Shown here: positions 27,275 through 37,206 of the stretch, piece by piece
Layout: each line of letters opens with the position of its first letter
Position numbering within the stretch: position 1 is the stretch's first letter
From: Mesorhizobium sp. M2A.F.Ca.ET.046.03.2.1
GTDB taxonomy: Bacteria; Pseudomonadota; Alphaproteobacteria; Rhizobiales; Rhizobiaceae
Assembly: GCF_003952425.1 (NCBI RefSeq)
Contig: NZ_CP034449.1
Span: 3,596,001 to 3,660,000, forward strand
DNA: 64,000 nucleotides
Direction: 5' to 3'
Notes under the pieces: generated by a model
What the model was told of the DNA's origin: nothing
The model's input: the letters and a program-made list of their open reading frames with translations, nothing else
The model's database searches: none
Made by a program: the position numbers and the translations under genes

Positions 27275-28735
27275 ATGGGTGTACTTACCATGATGCCGGA
27301 GGGACTGGCCGTTCCTTCTCTTCTGATCGAACGCGCCTATGTCGCCGGCGAATGGATTTCGGGCGGACGTCGCTTTGACATGACCAATCCCCTCGACCGG
27401 CGCGGTCGTTTCGTCGGTCCCCGATGTCGGAAGGGATACGGTGGAGCAGGCCATCGACCCCGCGCACCGCGCGTAACGGGAATGGACCCGACGCACAGGC
27501 AAGGAGAGAGCTGGGGTCCTGCGCGCCCTCCATGACCTCATGGTCGCGAATGCCAACGATCTCGCGGCCGTCCTCACCGCCGAGATGGGCAAACCGTTCG
27601 CCGAAGCGCGCAGCGAGATCCTGTACGGCGCGTCCTACGTCGAGTGGTTCGCCGAGGAAGCAAGCGTCCTACGGCGACGTCATTCCCGGACATCAGGACG
27701 ACAAGCGCATTATGGTAATACGCCAGCCGGTCGGCGTGGTCGGTGCGATCACCCCGTGGAACTCCCCGGATGAGATGCTAGCGAGGAAGGTGGCGCCAGC
27801 GCTTGCTGCGGCTGCGCCATCGTCTCCAAGCCCGCCGCCCAGACACCGCTCTCGGCGCTGGCACTGGCGCTGCTCGCCGAGCGCGCGGGACTGCCGGGCG
27901 GACTGTTCTCGGTGATCACTTCGAAGGACGCGGTCATGGTGGGCAAGGCGTTCTGCGAGAACACCAAGGTTCGCAAGATCACGTTCACAGGCTCTATGCA
28001 GGTTGGCCGCACGCTGATGCGGCAGGCTTCCGGCCGGATCAAGAACCTTGGCCTCGAACTCGGCGGCAACGCCCCTTTCATCGTCTTCAACGACGCGGAC
28101 CTGGATGCTGCCGTCGAAGGCGCGATCCTGTCGAAACTCCGCAATGCCGGGCAGACCTGTGTGTGCGCCAACCGCCTCTACGTGCAGTCCGGGATCAATG
28201 ATGCCGCCGCGGCGGCGTTGACGAAGCGCGTCAGGAGCCTCAAGGTCGGCGACGGCTTCGAGAAAGGCGTGGCGATCGGACCGCTCATCGAGGAGAAGGC
28301 CGCCGCCAAGTGAAGGAGCACATTGCCGACGCATGTGCAATGGGTGCTCAAGTCGTCGCCGGCGGCGAACCGCACGAAAGAGGTGGGCTGTTCTTCACGC
28401 CGACGATCCTGACCGATGTAACGCAGGAGATGAAGGTCGCGCGCGAAGAGACATTTGGGCCGGTCGCGCCTCTCTTCCGATTTGATACGGAAGAAGAGGT
28501 CATCAAGCGCGCAAACGCTACCGAGTTCGGTCTCGCGTCCTACATCTACACCCGCGATGCATCCCGGATCTTCCGTGTCTCCGAGGCGCTGGAATAGGGC
28601 ATGGTCGTCATCAACACGGGGCTCATCTCCACCGAGGTTGCGCCGTTCGGTGGCATCAAGCAGTCCGGCATCGGCCGCGAAGGTTCGAGTACGGCCTCGA
28701 GGACTACACCGAGTTGAAGTATCTATGCCTGTCCC
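27275..28735 (+). pseudogene. Aldehyde dehydrogenase, multiply frameshifted
   Basis: All parts of an NAD(P)-aldehyde dehydrogenase are recognisable: LIERAYVAGEWISGG at the N-terminus, [51 protein letters not shown], the catalytic cysteine in NAGQTCVCANR, EETFGPVAPLFRF and [14 protein letters not shown]. They fall in several different frames, and in-frame stops occur at 28313 and 28597. It resembles succinate-semialdehyde dehydrogenases. It was probably the last enzyme of the catabolic operon and is now lost. Confidence 0.9.
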
Positions 28736-28779
28736 TCCAGGATCCCGGGCAGAGAGTTATCTCCTGCACTAAGCCGGGT

Positions 28780-28973
28780 AGGGACCGCGTTGCTGCAGGT
28801 CATGAGCGGTCTGGATGATCCCAAGCTGTCGACCTCGAGCGCGGGACGCTTGTTGCCGGTCCGGCCGGATTGCGTCTCCTCGAAGATCTACTCGCAGCCG
28901 GCGCGCATCAGAGCATCAGAGCATTGCAGGTCCAAGTTCTGGCCGTCGAAACGTGCGCGTAGCCGATCTGCAT
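28780..28973 (-). mobile_element. Serine recombinase (Tn3-type resolvase) N-terminal remnant
   Basis: The minus strand reads MQIGYAHVST, then after a frameshift GQNLDLQCSDALMRAGCE, a stop, and IFEETQSGRTGNKRPAL. This is the catalytic N-terminus of Tn3-family resolvases ('GYARVSTxxQNLDLQ...AGCxxIFEE'). The DNA binding half is missing. A res site might have lain at 28974-29040, but I cannot show one. Confidence 0.75.
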
Positions 28974-29296
28974 GTCCGGATTGAATCACAGAATTACAGA
29001 ATCGATTCCGTAAGAGCTCACGTCCGGACATACAGACGTTATTTCGGCCGGATGCCGCCAACGCGCATGACGCTCCGCAGATGCCGGGAAACGGTCGCTA
29101 TGCAGATATGCGGCTGGTTTGCTGCGGGGAGACAGCCGCGACGTCGCCGGGAAAGCCATCTGGCCTCACGATGGTGCCGCCTGCATTCGATATTTGACCG
29201 GCCGGCACAAGTGCGATCACATGGGCACGTGACCACCCGCAAGGGCGGCGCTGCCTCCGATGATGATGATATAGAATACTGCTCGAGGTTCCCCGC
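28974..29296. other. Intergenic region with a motif shared with the leader at 49285
   Basis: No gene recognised. It contains ATTCGATATTTGACC at 29185-29199, also found at 49285-49299 (listed separately), and the leader of the gene at 29297. Confidence 0.4.
29185..29199. repeat. 15-nt motif shared with 49285-49299
   Basis: ATTCGATATTTGACC occurs here, 98 bp upstream of the racemase-like gene. It also occurs 99 bp upstream of the aldehyde dehydrogenase start at 49398, in the same orientation, with weaker similarity on both sides. It may be a common operator or a fragment of a common ancestral sequence. Confidence 0.5.
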
Positions 29297-30196
29297 GTGA
29301 CATCACATAGACCTCCTGCCTCCTTAGGCTTTCTCGAGCTTGAGCGCGGGCTCGCGCCGGGCGAGAAACCTCCGCAAACGTATCCCGGTTCCCTGCTCAA
29401 TCCAGATACTTACGACTTTCCGATCATCATCGAGACAGTGGAGGGTGCTTGGGCGGATCGCGTCATCCGAGGCGATCCGTCGCTTGAACCGGCCTACGTC
29501 ACGTCAGCGCAACGCTTGGTCGAACGGGGCGCCGTTGCCGTGATCGCCAACTGTGGGTTCGCCATCCGACATCAGGCAGCGGTGGCCGCGTCGGTGAACG
29601 TACCCGTGGCGCTGTCAAGTCTCCTGCTTATACCGACCCTGCTACGTCAGCTTCCACCCGGCGCCAAGCTCGCGGTACTGACTGCCGATTCCACGCATTG
29701 CAGCGAAGGCCTATTCGGGATCGACGACCCGGCCGAGCGTGCGCGGATAGTGGTCGGCGGTATCGAAGGTGGAAAGCTCCTGGATAACGAAATGCAGCGC
29801 CCGCCGCGGCGCACGCTAGTGTCTGAAATCGAGGACGATGTCACGGCGTGCGTCACGCGACTGAGAAGGAGATATCCGCACATCGCGGCTTTTCTGTGTG
29901 AATGTACCGCATTCCCTCTGGTGTCCCCGATCATACGCCGGTTGACTGGGCTGCCTGTTTTCGACACGGTGATGCTGAGCCGAATGTTATTCACCAGCGC
30001 GGCGTGGACCGAATCATTCGAAACCAATCAGCGGACCCTCGCAGAAATAGTGAAGGACCGGGATGAAGGCGCTTATCTGGATAGGCGAGTGAAAGTCTTC
30101 ACGGCGTCGCGATGGGCACCAGCGGCCGGGTCGCCAGCTCCCTCAAGCGACGCCTGTCAGTCGACGTCGACCATGAGCGATGGCAAGACATCGTAG
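29297..30196 (+). CDS. Asp/Glu/hydantoin racemase-like protein
   Basis: A 299-residue protein with the cysteine pair typical of cofactor-independent racemases and related decarboxylases: C86 in VIANCGFAIRHQ and C201/C203 in FLCECTAFPLV. Start GTG 29297. The last ~35 residues (after VKVFTAS) are proline/serine-rich and lead into IS debris, so the natural C-terminus may have been replaced. It could racemise an amino acid or hydantoin, or act as an arylmalonate/maleate-type enzyme. Confidence 0.65.
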   Translation: MTSHRPPASLGFLELERGLAPGEKPPQTYPGSLLNPDTYDFPIIIETVEGAWADRVIRGDPSLEPAYVTSAQRLVERGAVAVIANCGFAIRHQAAVAASVNVPVALSSLLLIPTLLRQLPPGAKLAVLTADSTHCSEGLFGIDDPAERARIVVGGIEGGKLLDNEMQRPPRRTLVSEIEDDVTACVTRLRRRYPHIAAFLCECTAFPLVSPIIRRLTGLPVFDTVMLSRMLFTSAAWTESFETNQRTLAEIVKDRDEGAYLDRRVKVFTASRWAPAAGSPAPSSDACQSTSTMSDGKTS

Positions 30197-30976
30197 TTAT
30201 AGCGTCACCTTTAAGCGTTGGCCGTGCAGGAAAATCTGTCGGGCGAGACGCTGCACATTTGGGGGAACGGCATGACATCACCCGCACCCTGATCCTTGTC
30301 TGGATTGGCAGAGGCAGGTGGAGTGGTTCGATGAACATACGGCTTCGGCCGCTCTGATCACGGAAATGAGGCGCGAATCGCCGCAGCTGATCGGCAAGCA
30401 GGCTCAGGAGCTGGAATTTCTAGGGCGATCACGGCCTGCAACCGAAGGTCAGACGCCGGTTCGTCGCCGCGACCGACAGCATTCATAGCAGTCCGATCTA
30501 CTCCAATCTGGCAAAAGGACATTGTCCCGACCTGCCAACCAACTCTAGGTCGGCGATATCACCTATGCCGCGCTACCGGCCCGCTTCGTCTACGTCGCCG
30601 TCATTCTCGACGTCTGGTCGCGCATGATCGTCGGCTACGCCATCGCCCGCGCGATCGATGCCCCCCGACGGTCGCCGTTGCGCCGCAATCGAGCGCAGAA
30701 AGCCGCCGCCAGGCCGCGTCCAGCGGCTCCCGGCCCGCAACGATCGAGGATTAACACATCCGGCAGACGAGCAAAACCGCAGCCCGATCGGTGTAACCCT
30801 AGAGCGCACTCCAGATCGCGGTCAGTTTCTGCAGTCGAGCATTGCGACCAACATCTCATGTCGACCGCCGTCATCACCGCCGCCTCGCACTCGGCGCAGC
30901 ACCGAAATCGGTTGGCGACGTCTCGGCTGCCACGCTGATGGGGCACCGAGTGGGCGCCGACTCGACGCGTGACCGG
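30197..30976 (+). mobile_element. IS3-family OrfB remnant and surrounding debris
   Basis: At about 30550-30660 the plus strand encodes VGDITYAALPARFVYVAVILDVWSRMIVGYAIARAIDA, given here only as a match to the DDE core of IS3 OrfB ('W.GDITY....FVYLA..LD..SR.IVG'). The preceding 200 bases are a frameshifted continuation. The remainder, to 30976, holds nothing recognisable. Confidence 0.7.
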
Positions 30977-31984
30977 CTACGGGATGCCGATCCCGAAATA
31001 CCGCTTGTGGGCCACATCAAGGATGCGATTGATCAAGCTCGAATAGCTGTGCCCAGCGGCGATTGCGGCTAGGACATATTCGGATTGCATACTGAGCCCA
31101 GGCATCGTGTTGATCTCCAGCACAAAGGGTTGGCCGGAGCGGTCGATCCGGACGTCGAGGCGTGCATAGTCCCGGCACTCGCAGGCACGGAAGGTTGCAA
31201 TCGAAATATCCCGCAGCAAAGTCGCAAGACTGCTCCCGACTCGCGCCGGGCAAATCGTCGACGCCTGCTCGGCAGGCAGGTACTTCGCTTCCCAAGTCAA
31301 AAGGCCAATTTCGCGTTCGCCGAAGTCGATCTCTGCGAAGGGCAACACCTCGGGTTTTCCGTTTCCCAGCAGCGCGACATGGATTTCCCGCCCATCGATG
31401 TATTCTTCCACTAGCGCATCCTGCCCATATTGCCCAATGATCATTTCGACGGCTTGCGCCAGCTGAGAGGGCTCATGCACGAGTTGCAAACCGAAGCTGT
31501 TGTCTTCACGGCGCGGCTTCACCACAAGTGGGAATCGCAAATCGCCGGTGCTGTCGGTGCCGCAGCGCATGATGCGAAAGTTCGGCGTCGGCACGCCGCA
31601 ACTGCGCATGAGCGTCTTGCTGATAACTTTGTCGTCCGTCAGTCCATGCCCGAGTGGGCTCGATCCGGTGTATGGAACGCCGGCCATCTCAAGCATGCCC
31701 GGAACGTGCGTGAAACGGTAATCTCCTTGAATCCCCTCCGCCAGGTTGAAAACAAATCCTGAAGGGCGGGCTTGCGGATCGGGTGGCATGAAGCGCTCGA
31801 GCGTATTGAGCAGTCCTTTGTCGCCTTCACACAAAAGCGTTTCATGGCCGCCATCTTGCAGTGCCGCCACCGCCCTTTCGACTGTCTCGCCGGGCGGCCA
31901 AGGCTGCGGGGGCTGTGGATAAGGCTGACCGAATCGGTTGATCACGCCTGTAAAATCACGATTCCGGACGACGGCTACTCGCAT
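30977..31984 (-). CDS. D-alanine--D-alanine ligase-like ATP-grasp protein
   Basis: A 335-residue ATP-grasp enzyme. VFNLAEGIQGDYRFTHVPGMLEMAGVPYTGS and LTDDKVISKTLMRSCGVPTP match the Ddl layout. FPLVVKPRREDNSFG holds the ATP-binding lysine, LVEEYIDGREIHVALLGN and PFVLEINTMPGLS the metal ligands. Start ATG 31984 has an excellent AAGGAG 7 nt upstream, so a longer version is rejected. Ddl-like proteins in rhizobial accessory regions may ligate D-amino acids or other amino acids rather than build peptidoglycan. No mur genes are near. Confidence 0.8.
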   Translation of the reverse strand: MRVAVVRNRDFTGVINRFGQPYPQPPQPWPPGETVERAVAALQDGGHETLLCEGDKGLLNTLERFMPPDPQARPSGFVFNLAEGIQGDYRFTHVPGMLEMAGVPYTGSSPLGHGLTDDKVISKTLMRSCGVPTPNFRIMRCGTDSTGDLRFPLVVKPRREDNSFGLQLVHEPSQLAQAVEMIIGQYGQDALVEEYIDGREIHVALLGNGKPEVLPFAEIDFGEREIGLLTWEAKYLPAEQASTICPARVGSSLATLLRDISIATFRACECRDYARLDVRIDRSGQPFVLEINTMPGLSMQSEYVLAAIAAGHSYSSLINRILDVAHKRYFGIGIP

Positions 31985-32055
31985 GACGTACTCCTTGATG
32001 GTTCGGTTCTGCACTTCATTCGCTCGGATTTGTTTTCTCGAGGGAACAGCCCGCT

Positions 32056-32981
32056 TTATCCGCGCTCGCCTTCACGGAGTCCTATGCAATCCGCGTGCCA
32101 CCAAGAGACGGTGCGAATAAAGGGGCAAGCGCTATGTGTCTCGCGGCGCGCCCGCGCGGGACACTTGTGCCTATGCCGCCGCTTGACTTCTGCCGAGGGA
32201 CCCAGCCCGAGCCAGGCGGCGAAATCGCGACCGCACTTGAAGGGTTCCATCGGTGGCGAAAATGCCAAGGGCAGCAATAGGGCCGACACCGGGCATGGTT
32301 TGCAAGCGCCGAGATGTTGCAGCTTGCTTGGACAGCATGTCGATCGTCTTCTTCAATGCCGCGAAACGGCTGCTCAACTGTTTGATTTGGTCAAGAGCGC
32401 TGCAGATGTCGCGGACCAGATCCGGCAGGTCTGCACTCTCGTCCTCGACGATCTCTGCCAGACGTGGCAGGTGGCCGATGCCTTGCGGAACAACATAACC
32501 GAACTCCTAGAGGTGCGCGCGCAACGCATTCACCCATTCGGTTCTCTGATTCACGAACTGCTCTCTGGTGCGAAACACGATAGCCCGGGACTGCTACTCC
32601 TTGGTCTTCGGTTCGACAAAGCGCGTTGTCGGTCGTTGCGCTGCTTCGACGATCGCCTCCGCTTCGGCGACGTCGTTCTTCTGCCGCTTGACGGACGGTT
32701 TGGGACATAGGCCGGGACAATCAGTCTTGGCTCATGGCCAAGCCGAGCCATCTGACAGGTCTGTAGTGGGAGCTGCCGCACGCTTCCATTGCCACGACAC
32801 ATGCCGGTTGACTCGCCATGAACTTGCAAAACTGCAGGCGCGACAGCTTCTTGCGGAATACAACCGATCCATCAGCTGCCGCCCCCTGCAGCTGAATGCC
32901 GTTCTTTCCCAGATCGACCCCAATGATAGTAACTTTTCCATCGATGCCTGCCTCTCCTTTGCGTGGCGCTAACACCACCAA
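32056..32981 (-). pseudogene. IS110-family transposase, degenerate
   Basis: The minus strand starts VTIIGVDLGKNGIQLQGAAADG and continues LSRLQFCKFMASQPACVVAMEACG (DEDD domain). Then frameshifts and stops interrupt RPTTRFVEPKT, SRAIVFRTREQFVNQRTEWVNALRAHL and LQTMPGVGPIAALGIFATDG. All parts are in order, so the element decayed in place. It is separate from the IS110 fragments at 16.6-17.5 kb. Confidence 0.85.
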
Positions 32982-33064
32982 CTTGGCACATTGCGATGCC
33001 GTCGGAGAAGGCTGGCATCCACCCCATCAGTAAAATGGGACAGCCATGGTGCTGGTCGCGCGGC

Positions 33065-33290
33065 TTGGCGCAGAGCATGTTTCTTGTGCTCACGCAGATC
33101 GTCCATGTTGATCTAGCGGTTGGCGCCATCCGTTTTCGTTGGTTTCGACAGCCAATGTCCTGACGGGGGCGGCATCTCTATGTTTTGGAAAGATGAGCAC
33201 GACACAGGTGCGCCGGCGGATTTCCTCGTTGAGGCCGCCCTCGTCCATCTCGGCCTCGAGCACCTCCTGCATCCGCACGGATCACTTCGT
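33065..33290 (-). mobile_element. IS256-family remnant with internal deletion
   Basis: MQEVLEAEMDE, from the N-terminal part of mutator-type transposases, is directly followed by LNEEIRRRTCVVLIFPKHRD and RTLAVETNENG, which belong to the C-terminal end ('LNEEIRRRTxVVRIFPN...RALxxExNE.W'). The whole catalytic middle is lost. Only this scar remains. Confidence 0.65.
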
Positions 33291-33612
33291 GCGGACCTGC
33301 GGGGCTGGAAGCAGAATGTCTTTGGCGGCAGCGCTGGTCGATTACCGGGGAATCAACAGGTGCGATTTTCAGAGCTGCACCGTCGACAGAAAGCGTCCAT
33401 CTGGGCGGGGAGAGTCGTTAGCCATCTACTTATTAGATGGCGATTATATCGAGTCTCTATTTGCCAATTCAGCAGCTGTCGAAGAAATCTAACTTAAGAC
33501 TATAAAGGGGAACCGCCACACCAATTACCTTGTGCACGCGCTGGCCATCAGTTCCAAATGGGCGCGACGAGGTGCGGGAATGCGGCGTGGCGAGGCTTAA
33601 AGGAGGACCAGA
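33291..33612. other. Leader of the peptide transporter operon, no gene recognised
   Basis: No protein family found in this stretch. The last bases carry AGGAGG at 33601-33606, the ribosome binding site of the binding-protein gene. Confidence 0.4.
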
Positions 33613-35277
33613 ATGATGTGGTCTATGAATCGCCGTGCGGTCGTCAAAGCAATGCTGGTGGGATCGGTTGCCCCGTGGGTCATTAACTCAAGGGCGTTCG
33701 CTTCGTCTTGTAGCGACCATATTGTGCGTGTCGGCTCGATGGGTGCTCCCGATTCCATGAATCCATTCGCCACCTGGAGTTCGTTCTGGCCGCTTGTCTT
33801 GTCCTACGATTCGCTGGTCGGCGTTGACGCCCAGCGACACCCTGACCGGAGGGGGTTTGCGAAGGCGTGGGCCGTTGCTGATGACGGGCTCACTTGGACA
33901 ATCAAGGTATGGCCCGGCATGAAGTGGTCGGACGGCCAACCCGCCACCGCCAGAGACGCCGCGTTCACCTATAATTATCTGCTTGGCTCCGTGGGCAAGC
34001 CAGACGAGCTGAATATTGGCCAAAACAGCACAGACGGCATGGAACAAGTCGCATCCGTTACGGCCATTGATGACGAAACTCTGCGGATCGTGACCAAGGC
34101 TCCTACGCGCTGGCCAATTGACAACTTCGTTCTAATGGTCCCTGAGCACGTTTGGAAGGACATCGGCTACGCGGATGCGCGCAGCACTTTTCGCAACGAC
34201 CCGCCGCTGGTGGGAACTGGGCCTATGATCGTTGCGGAGTTTCAGCAAGGCCAATTTGTGCGCCTTACGCCAAACGCGTATTTTCGCACTGAGCAGCCGA
34301 AGACGGCCGGGATGATTATCCACTTCTTCACCACGCAGGATCCAATTGCCCAGGGTCTGAAGAGTGGGAGCTTCGATTGTGGGGGCGTGACAACCGCACA
34401 GTGGGCTGCCTTCTCGAAGGAGAGCGATATCGGGGTCTATGAATCTCGCGTGGAGCAGCGGGACTATCTGGCATTTAATACGGCCTCCGGGAAGGGGGCG
34501 GGCAGCACCAAGGCCCTGCAGGATCCAGCGTTTCGCGACGCGATCGGCTATGCGATCGATCAGAAAGCGATCGTGGATCGCGCCTACCGCGGGCACGCAG
34601 ACCCTGGTGTCGGAATTGTGATGCCGGTAGCCGCCGACTATTACTCAGACCTAAGCGACATCAGGCGCCGCTTCGATCTAGCCGAGGCGGGTCGTCGGCT
34701 AGACGCGGCCGGATATCGGGACACGAACGGCGATGGTGTCCGGGAGGACAAGGAGGGAAAGAGCTTACAGCTTGAGCTAATCACAGGAAAGGCTTCGGGT
34801 GTGAGCGAGATTCCGATTGCAGCCGTGCAGCTTGTTGCGGGCTGGCTGGGACAAATTGGCATTCCCGTGTCGGTGACCCAGCTCGATTCCGGTGCGCTCA
34901 CAGCCCGCACGACAGCGCCGACGGACGGCGGCGGAAGCTGGGATCTGCTAATCGCCAGCAACTGGCTGTCTTCCTCGCCTCACGACCTGCTCGTCTTGGG
35001 CAGTAGCAAGTCCATCGGCCTCACTAACAGATCGTACTGGACAAATGAGAAGTTCGACGCGCTCCTGACTGAGGTCGACCGTACCGTCGACCTGAAGAGG
35101 AGCCAGGAGCTGGTCGATCAGGCAGCGCGCCTCATCTATGCTGAGGCGCCGTATATCATTCTGAGTCACCCCTTAACGCTCGGTGCCTATCGTAAGGACT
35201 GCTTCCAGGGCTGGGGACCGGAGGACGCGATATCGGATTGGAGCTATTTCCCGTTCGATCGGTTGAGGCCGATCTAA
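33613..35277 (+). CDS. Peptide ABC transporter substrate-binding protein (family 5)
   Basis: A 554-residue DppA/OppA-type protein. An N-terminal signal (NRRAVVKAMLVGSVAPWVINSRAFA) includes a twin-arginine-like RR and a cleavage region near residue 30. The mature chain has the family pattern (DSMNPFATW, YDSLVGVD, WTIKVWPGMKWSDGQPATARDAAFTYNY in pieces). ATG 33613 follows AGGAGG by 6 nt. First gene of a five-gene importer operon; it likely binds peptides or a related amide in the periplasm. Confidence 0.88.
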   Translation: MMWSMNRRAVVKAMLVGSVAPWVINSRAFASSCSDHIVRVGSMGAPDSMNPFATWSSFWPLVLSYDSLVGVDAQRHPDRRGFAKAWAVADDGLTWTIKVWPGMKWSDGQPATARDAAFTYNYLLGSVGKPDELNIGQNSTDGMEQVASVTAIDDETLRIVTKAPTRWPIDNFVLMVPEHVWKDIGYADARSTFRNDPPLVGTGPMIVAEFQQGQFVRLTPNAYFRTEQPKTAGMIIHFFTTQDPIAQGLKSGSFDCGGVTTAQWAAFSKESDIGVYESRVEQRDYLAFNTASGKGAGSTKALQDPAFRDAIGYAIDQKAIVDRAYRGHADPGVGIVMPVAADYYSDLSDIRRRFDLAEAGRRLDAAGYRDTNGDGVREDKEGKSLQLELITGKASGVSEIPIAAVQLVAGWLGQIGIPVSVTQLDSGALTARTTAPTDGGGSWDLLIASNWLSSSPHDLLVLGSSKSIGLTNRSYWTNEKFDALLTEVDRTVDLKRSQELVDQAARLIYAEAPYIILSHPLTLGAYRKDCFQGWGPEDAISDWSYFPFDRLRPI

Positions 35278-35278
35278 C

Positions 35279-36277
35279 GTGGCTGGCAACGCACAGGAAG
35301 GGCGAACAAGCCGCATTGGGAATGTCCTGATCAGGGCGGCCATAACTCTTTCGATGGTGGCCACACTGAACTTCGTCCTGTTCAGGGTCATTCCCGGTGA
35401 CCCTGCAGCGCTTCTGCTTGGCGGTGCTCGGATGAGCGTGTCCGCTGAACGGATCGAGGCGCAGCGCCAGAACTGGGGACTCGACCGGCCGCTTTTCCCG
35501 GACCAGATACTTGACTACCTGTCGGCAACTCTACATGGCGATCTCGGCTACAGCTTCAAGTTCAGGGGTAGACTTGTCTCTGACCTTATTTGGGAGCGCT
35601 TGCCGGCCACCATCGCCCTGGTTGGCTTGGCCCAATTAATCGCCATGCTATGCGGTGTCATGCTTGGGCTCTATGCGGGTTGGCGCAGAGGAGGAGCTGT
35701 CGACCGTATCGCCATGGGAGCATCTCTAGCGCTCTATTCTACGCCGTCTTTCTGGCTTGCTATGGTACTAGTAGTCATTTTTAGCACGGCATTGGGGTGG
35801 TTTCCGGGTTATGGCATCTATTCACCCGGCGCTAGCATAGGTTCAACTGATAAGATCCTAGACTACTTGCGACATCTCGCACTTCCGGTCGCCGCGGTAG
35901 CCCTTGGGCTGATCGGGCAATACGTTGTGGTCGCGCGTGCAGCGATGAGTGACGTCGTTACTGAGGACTACATGGTGACCGCACGCGCCAAGGGACTTAC
36001 CAACGGTCAGATGCTGATGCGCCATGCATTTCGTAACGCAATGCTGCCGCTCGTGACCTTGATTACTCTCAATCTTGGCTACGTGGTCGCTGGTGCGATC
36101 ACCGTCGAAGCCGTCTTCGCCTGGCCGGGAATTGGTGGTCTCACGGTCGAAGCGCTCAACGCGCGGGACTACCCAGTTCTTCAAGGGATATTCCTGTTGC
36201 TTGGTGTATCGATCGTTGTCGCGAACCTCCTAGCCGATCTTGCCTACGGCATTCTTGATCCGCGAATCCGGCAATGA
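35279..36277 (+). CDS. Peptide ABC transporter permease (DppB-like)
   Basis: A 332-residue inner-membrane protein of the DppB family: an N-terminal membrane segment, FRVIPGDPAALLLGG, a large periplasmic stretch, then the EAA region DYMVTARAKGLTNGQMLMRHAFRNAMLPLVT. GTG 35279 lies immediately after the binding-protein stop, and its stop overlaps the next start (ATGA). Forms the channel together with the DppC-like partner. Confidence 0.9.
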   Translation: MAGNAQEGRTSRIGNVLIRAAITLSMVATLNFVLFRVIPGDPAALLLGGARMSVSAERIEAQRQNWGLDRPLFPDQILDYLSATLHGDLGYSFKFRGRLVSDLIWERLPATIALVGLAQLIAMLCGVMLGLYAGWRRGGAVDRIAMGASLALYSTPSFWLAMVLVVIFSTALGWFPGYGIYSPGASIGSTDKILDYLRHLALPVAAVALGLIGQYVVVARAAMSDVVTEDYMVTARAKGLTNGQMLMRHAFRNAMLPLVTLITLNLGYVVAGAITVEAVFAWPGIGGLTVEALNARDYPVLQGIFLLLGVSIVVANLLADLAYGILDPRIRQ

Positions 36278-37206
36278 GTGAAAGTATCGTGCGATATTCC
36301 TCGCGTAGCCGGGCGAGAGCGATCAAGAGCTTTCTATCCAATCTTCTTGGTCACGCCGGGGCTCAGCTCGGCCTGTTGTGTCTGGTGTTTTTCCTTGTCC
36401 TCTCTGCTGTGCCCAATATCCTCGTAGGTCCACTTGAGACCGTAGCCACCGCAACTGGTGATTTCCTCGTTCCACCATCAAGCCAGCATCTGCTGGGGAC
36501 CGATGAGGTGGGGCGTGACGTGCTCAATCTGGTCGTCCATGGTGCCCGGATATCGCTCACGATCGCGCTGCTGGCGACCGTCATCAGCCTCGTCGTCGGC
36601 ACTACGGTTGGTATCATTGCTGGCTACTACGGTGGCAGAGTTGACGTCTGGCTGATGCGGCTGACGGATTTCTTTTTCGTCATGCCGTCCTTCGTCCTTG
36701 CGCTGGTCATCACACCCGTGGTGCTCGAAGTAATGGGGCGGGGCAGAGAAATCCTCGGCTTCCGTCCTTCCCTCTTCGTGATCCTTGTCGTCATCGGCAT
36801 AACAAGCTGGGCGTTTGTCGCCCGTATCGTTCGCAGTCAGACACTATCGCTTAAGGAGCGAACATTCATTGATCGCGCACGAGTTGTGGGCAGCAGCAAT
36901 TTGAGCATCATGGTGCGGCATATCCTCCCCAATCTCGTTCCGCAAATCGCAGCGAATGGTGCGCTGGTCGTCGCTGGCGCAATCTATGTCGAGACGTCGC
37001 TCTCGTTCCTCGGGCTTGGCGACCCATTGCAGCCTTCATGGGGCACTTTGCTTTCGCTCGCTCAGCGCGCCGGTGCGGCCAGTACCGGAGCTTGGTGGTA
37101 CCTCGGCGCCCCCGGGCTGTGCGCCCTCGCGGTTTCCCTTAGCTTCGTCCTGGTCGGCAATGCCCTCGACGACACGTTCAATCCACGGCAGAGGGTGATC
37201 CCATGA
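36274..37206 (+). CDS. Peptide ABC transporter permease (DppC-like)
   Basis: A 310-residue permease with the DppC signatures LLGTDEVGRDVLNLVVHGARISL and an EAA loop FIDRARVVGSSNLSIMVRHILPNLVP. The ATGA overlaps at both ends (36274 and 37203) show translational coupling with its neighbours. Confidence 0.9.
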   Translation: MSESIVRYSSRSRARAIKSFLSNLLGHAGAQLGLLCLVFFLVLSAVPNILVGPLETVATATGDFLVPPSSQHLLGTDEVGRDVLNLVVHGARISLTIALLATVISLVVGTTVGIIAGYYGGRVDVWLMRLTDFFFVMPSFVLALVITPVVLEVMGRGREILGFRPSLFVILVVIGITSWAFVARIVRSQTLSLKERTFIDRARVVGSSNLSIMVRHILPNLVPQIAANGALVVAGAIYVETSLSFLGLGDPLQPSWGTLLSLAQRAGAASTGAWWYLGAPGLCALAVSLSFVLVGNALDDTFNPRQRVIP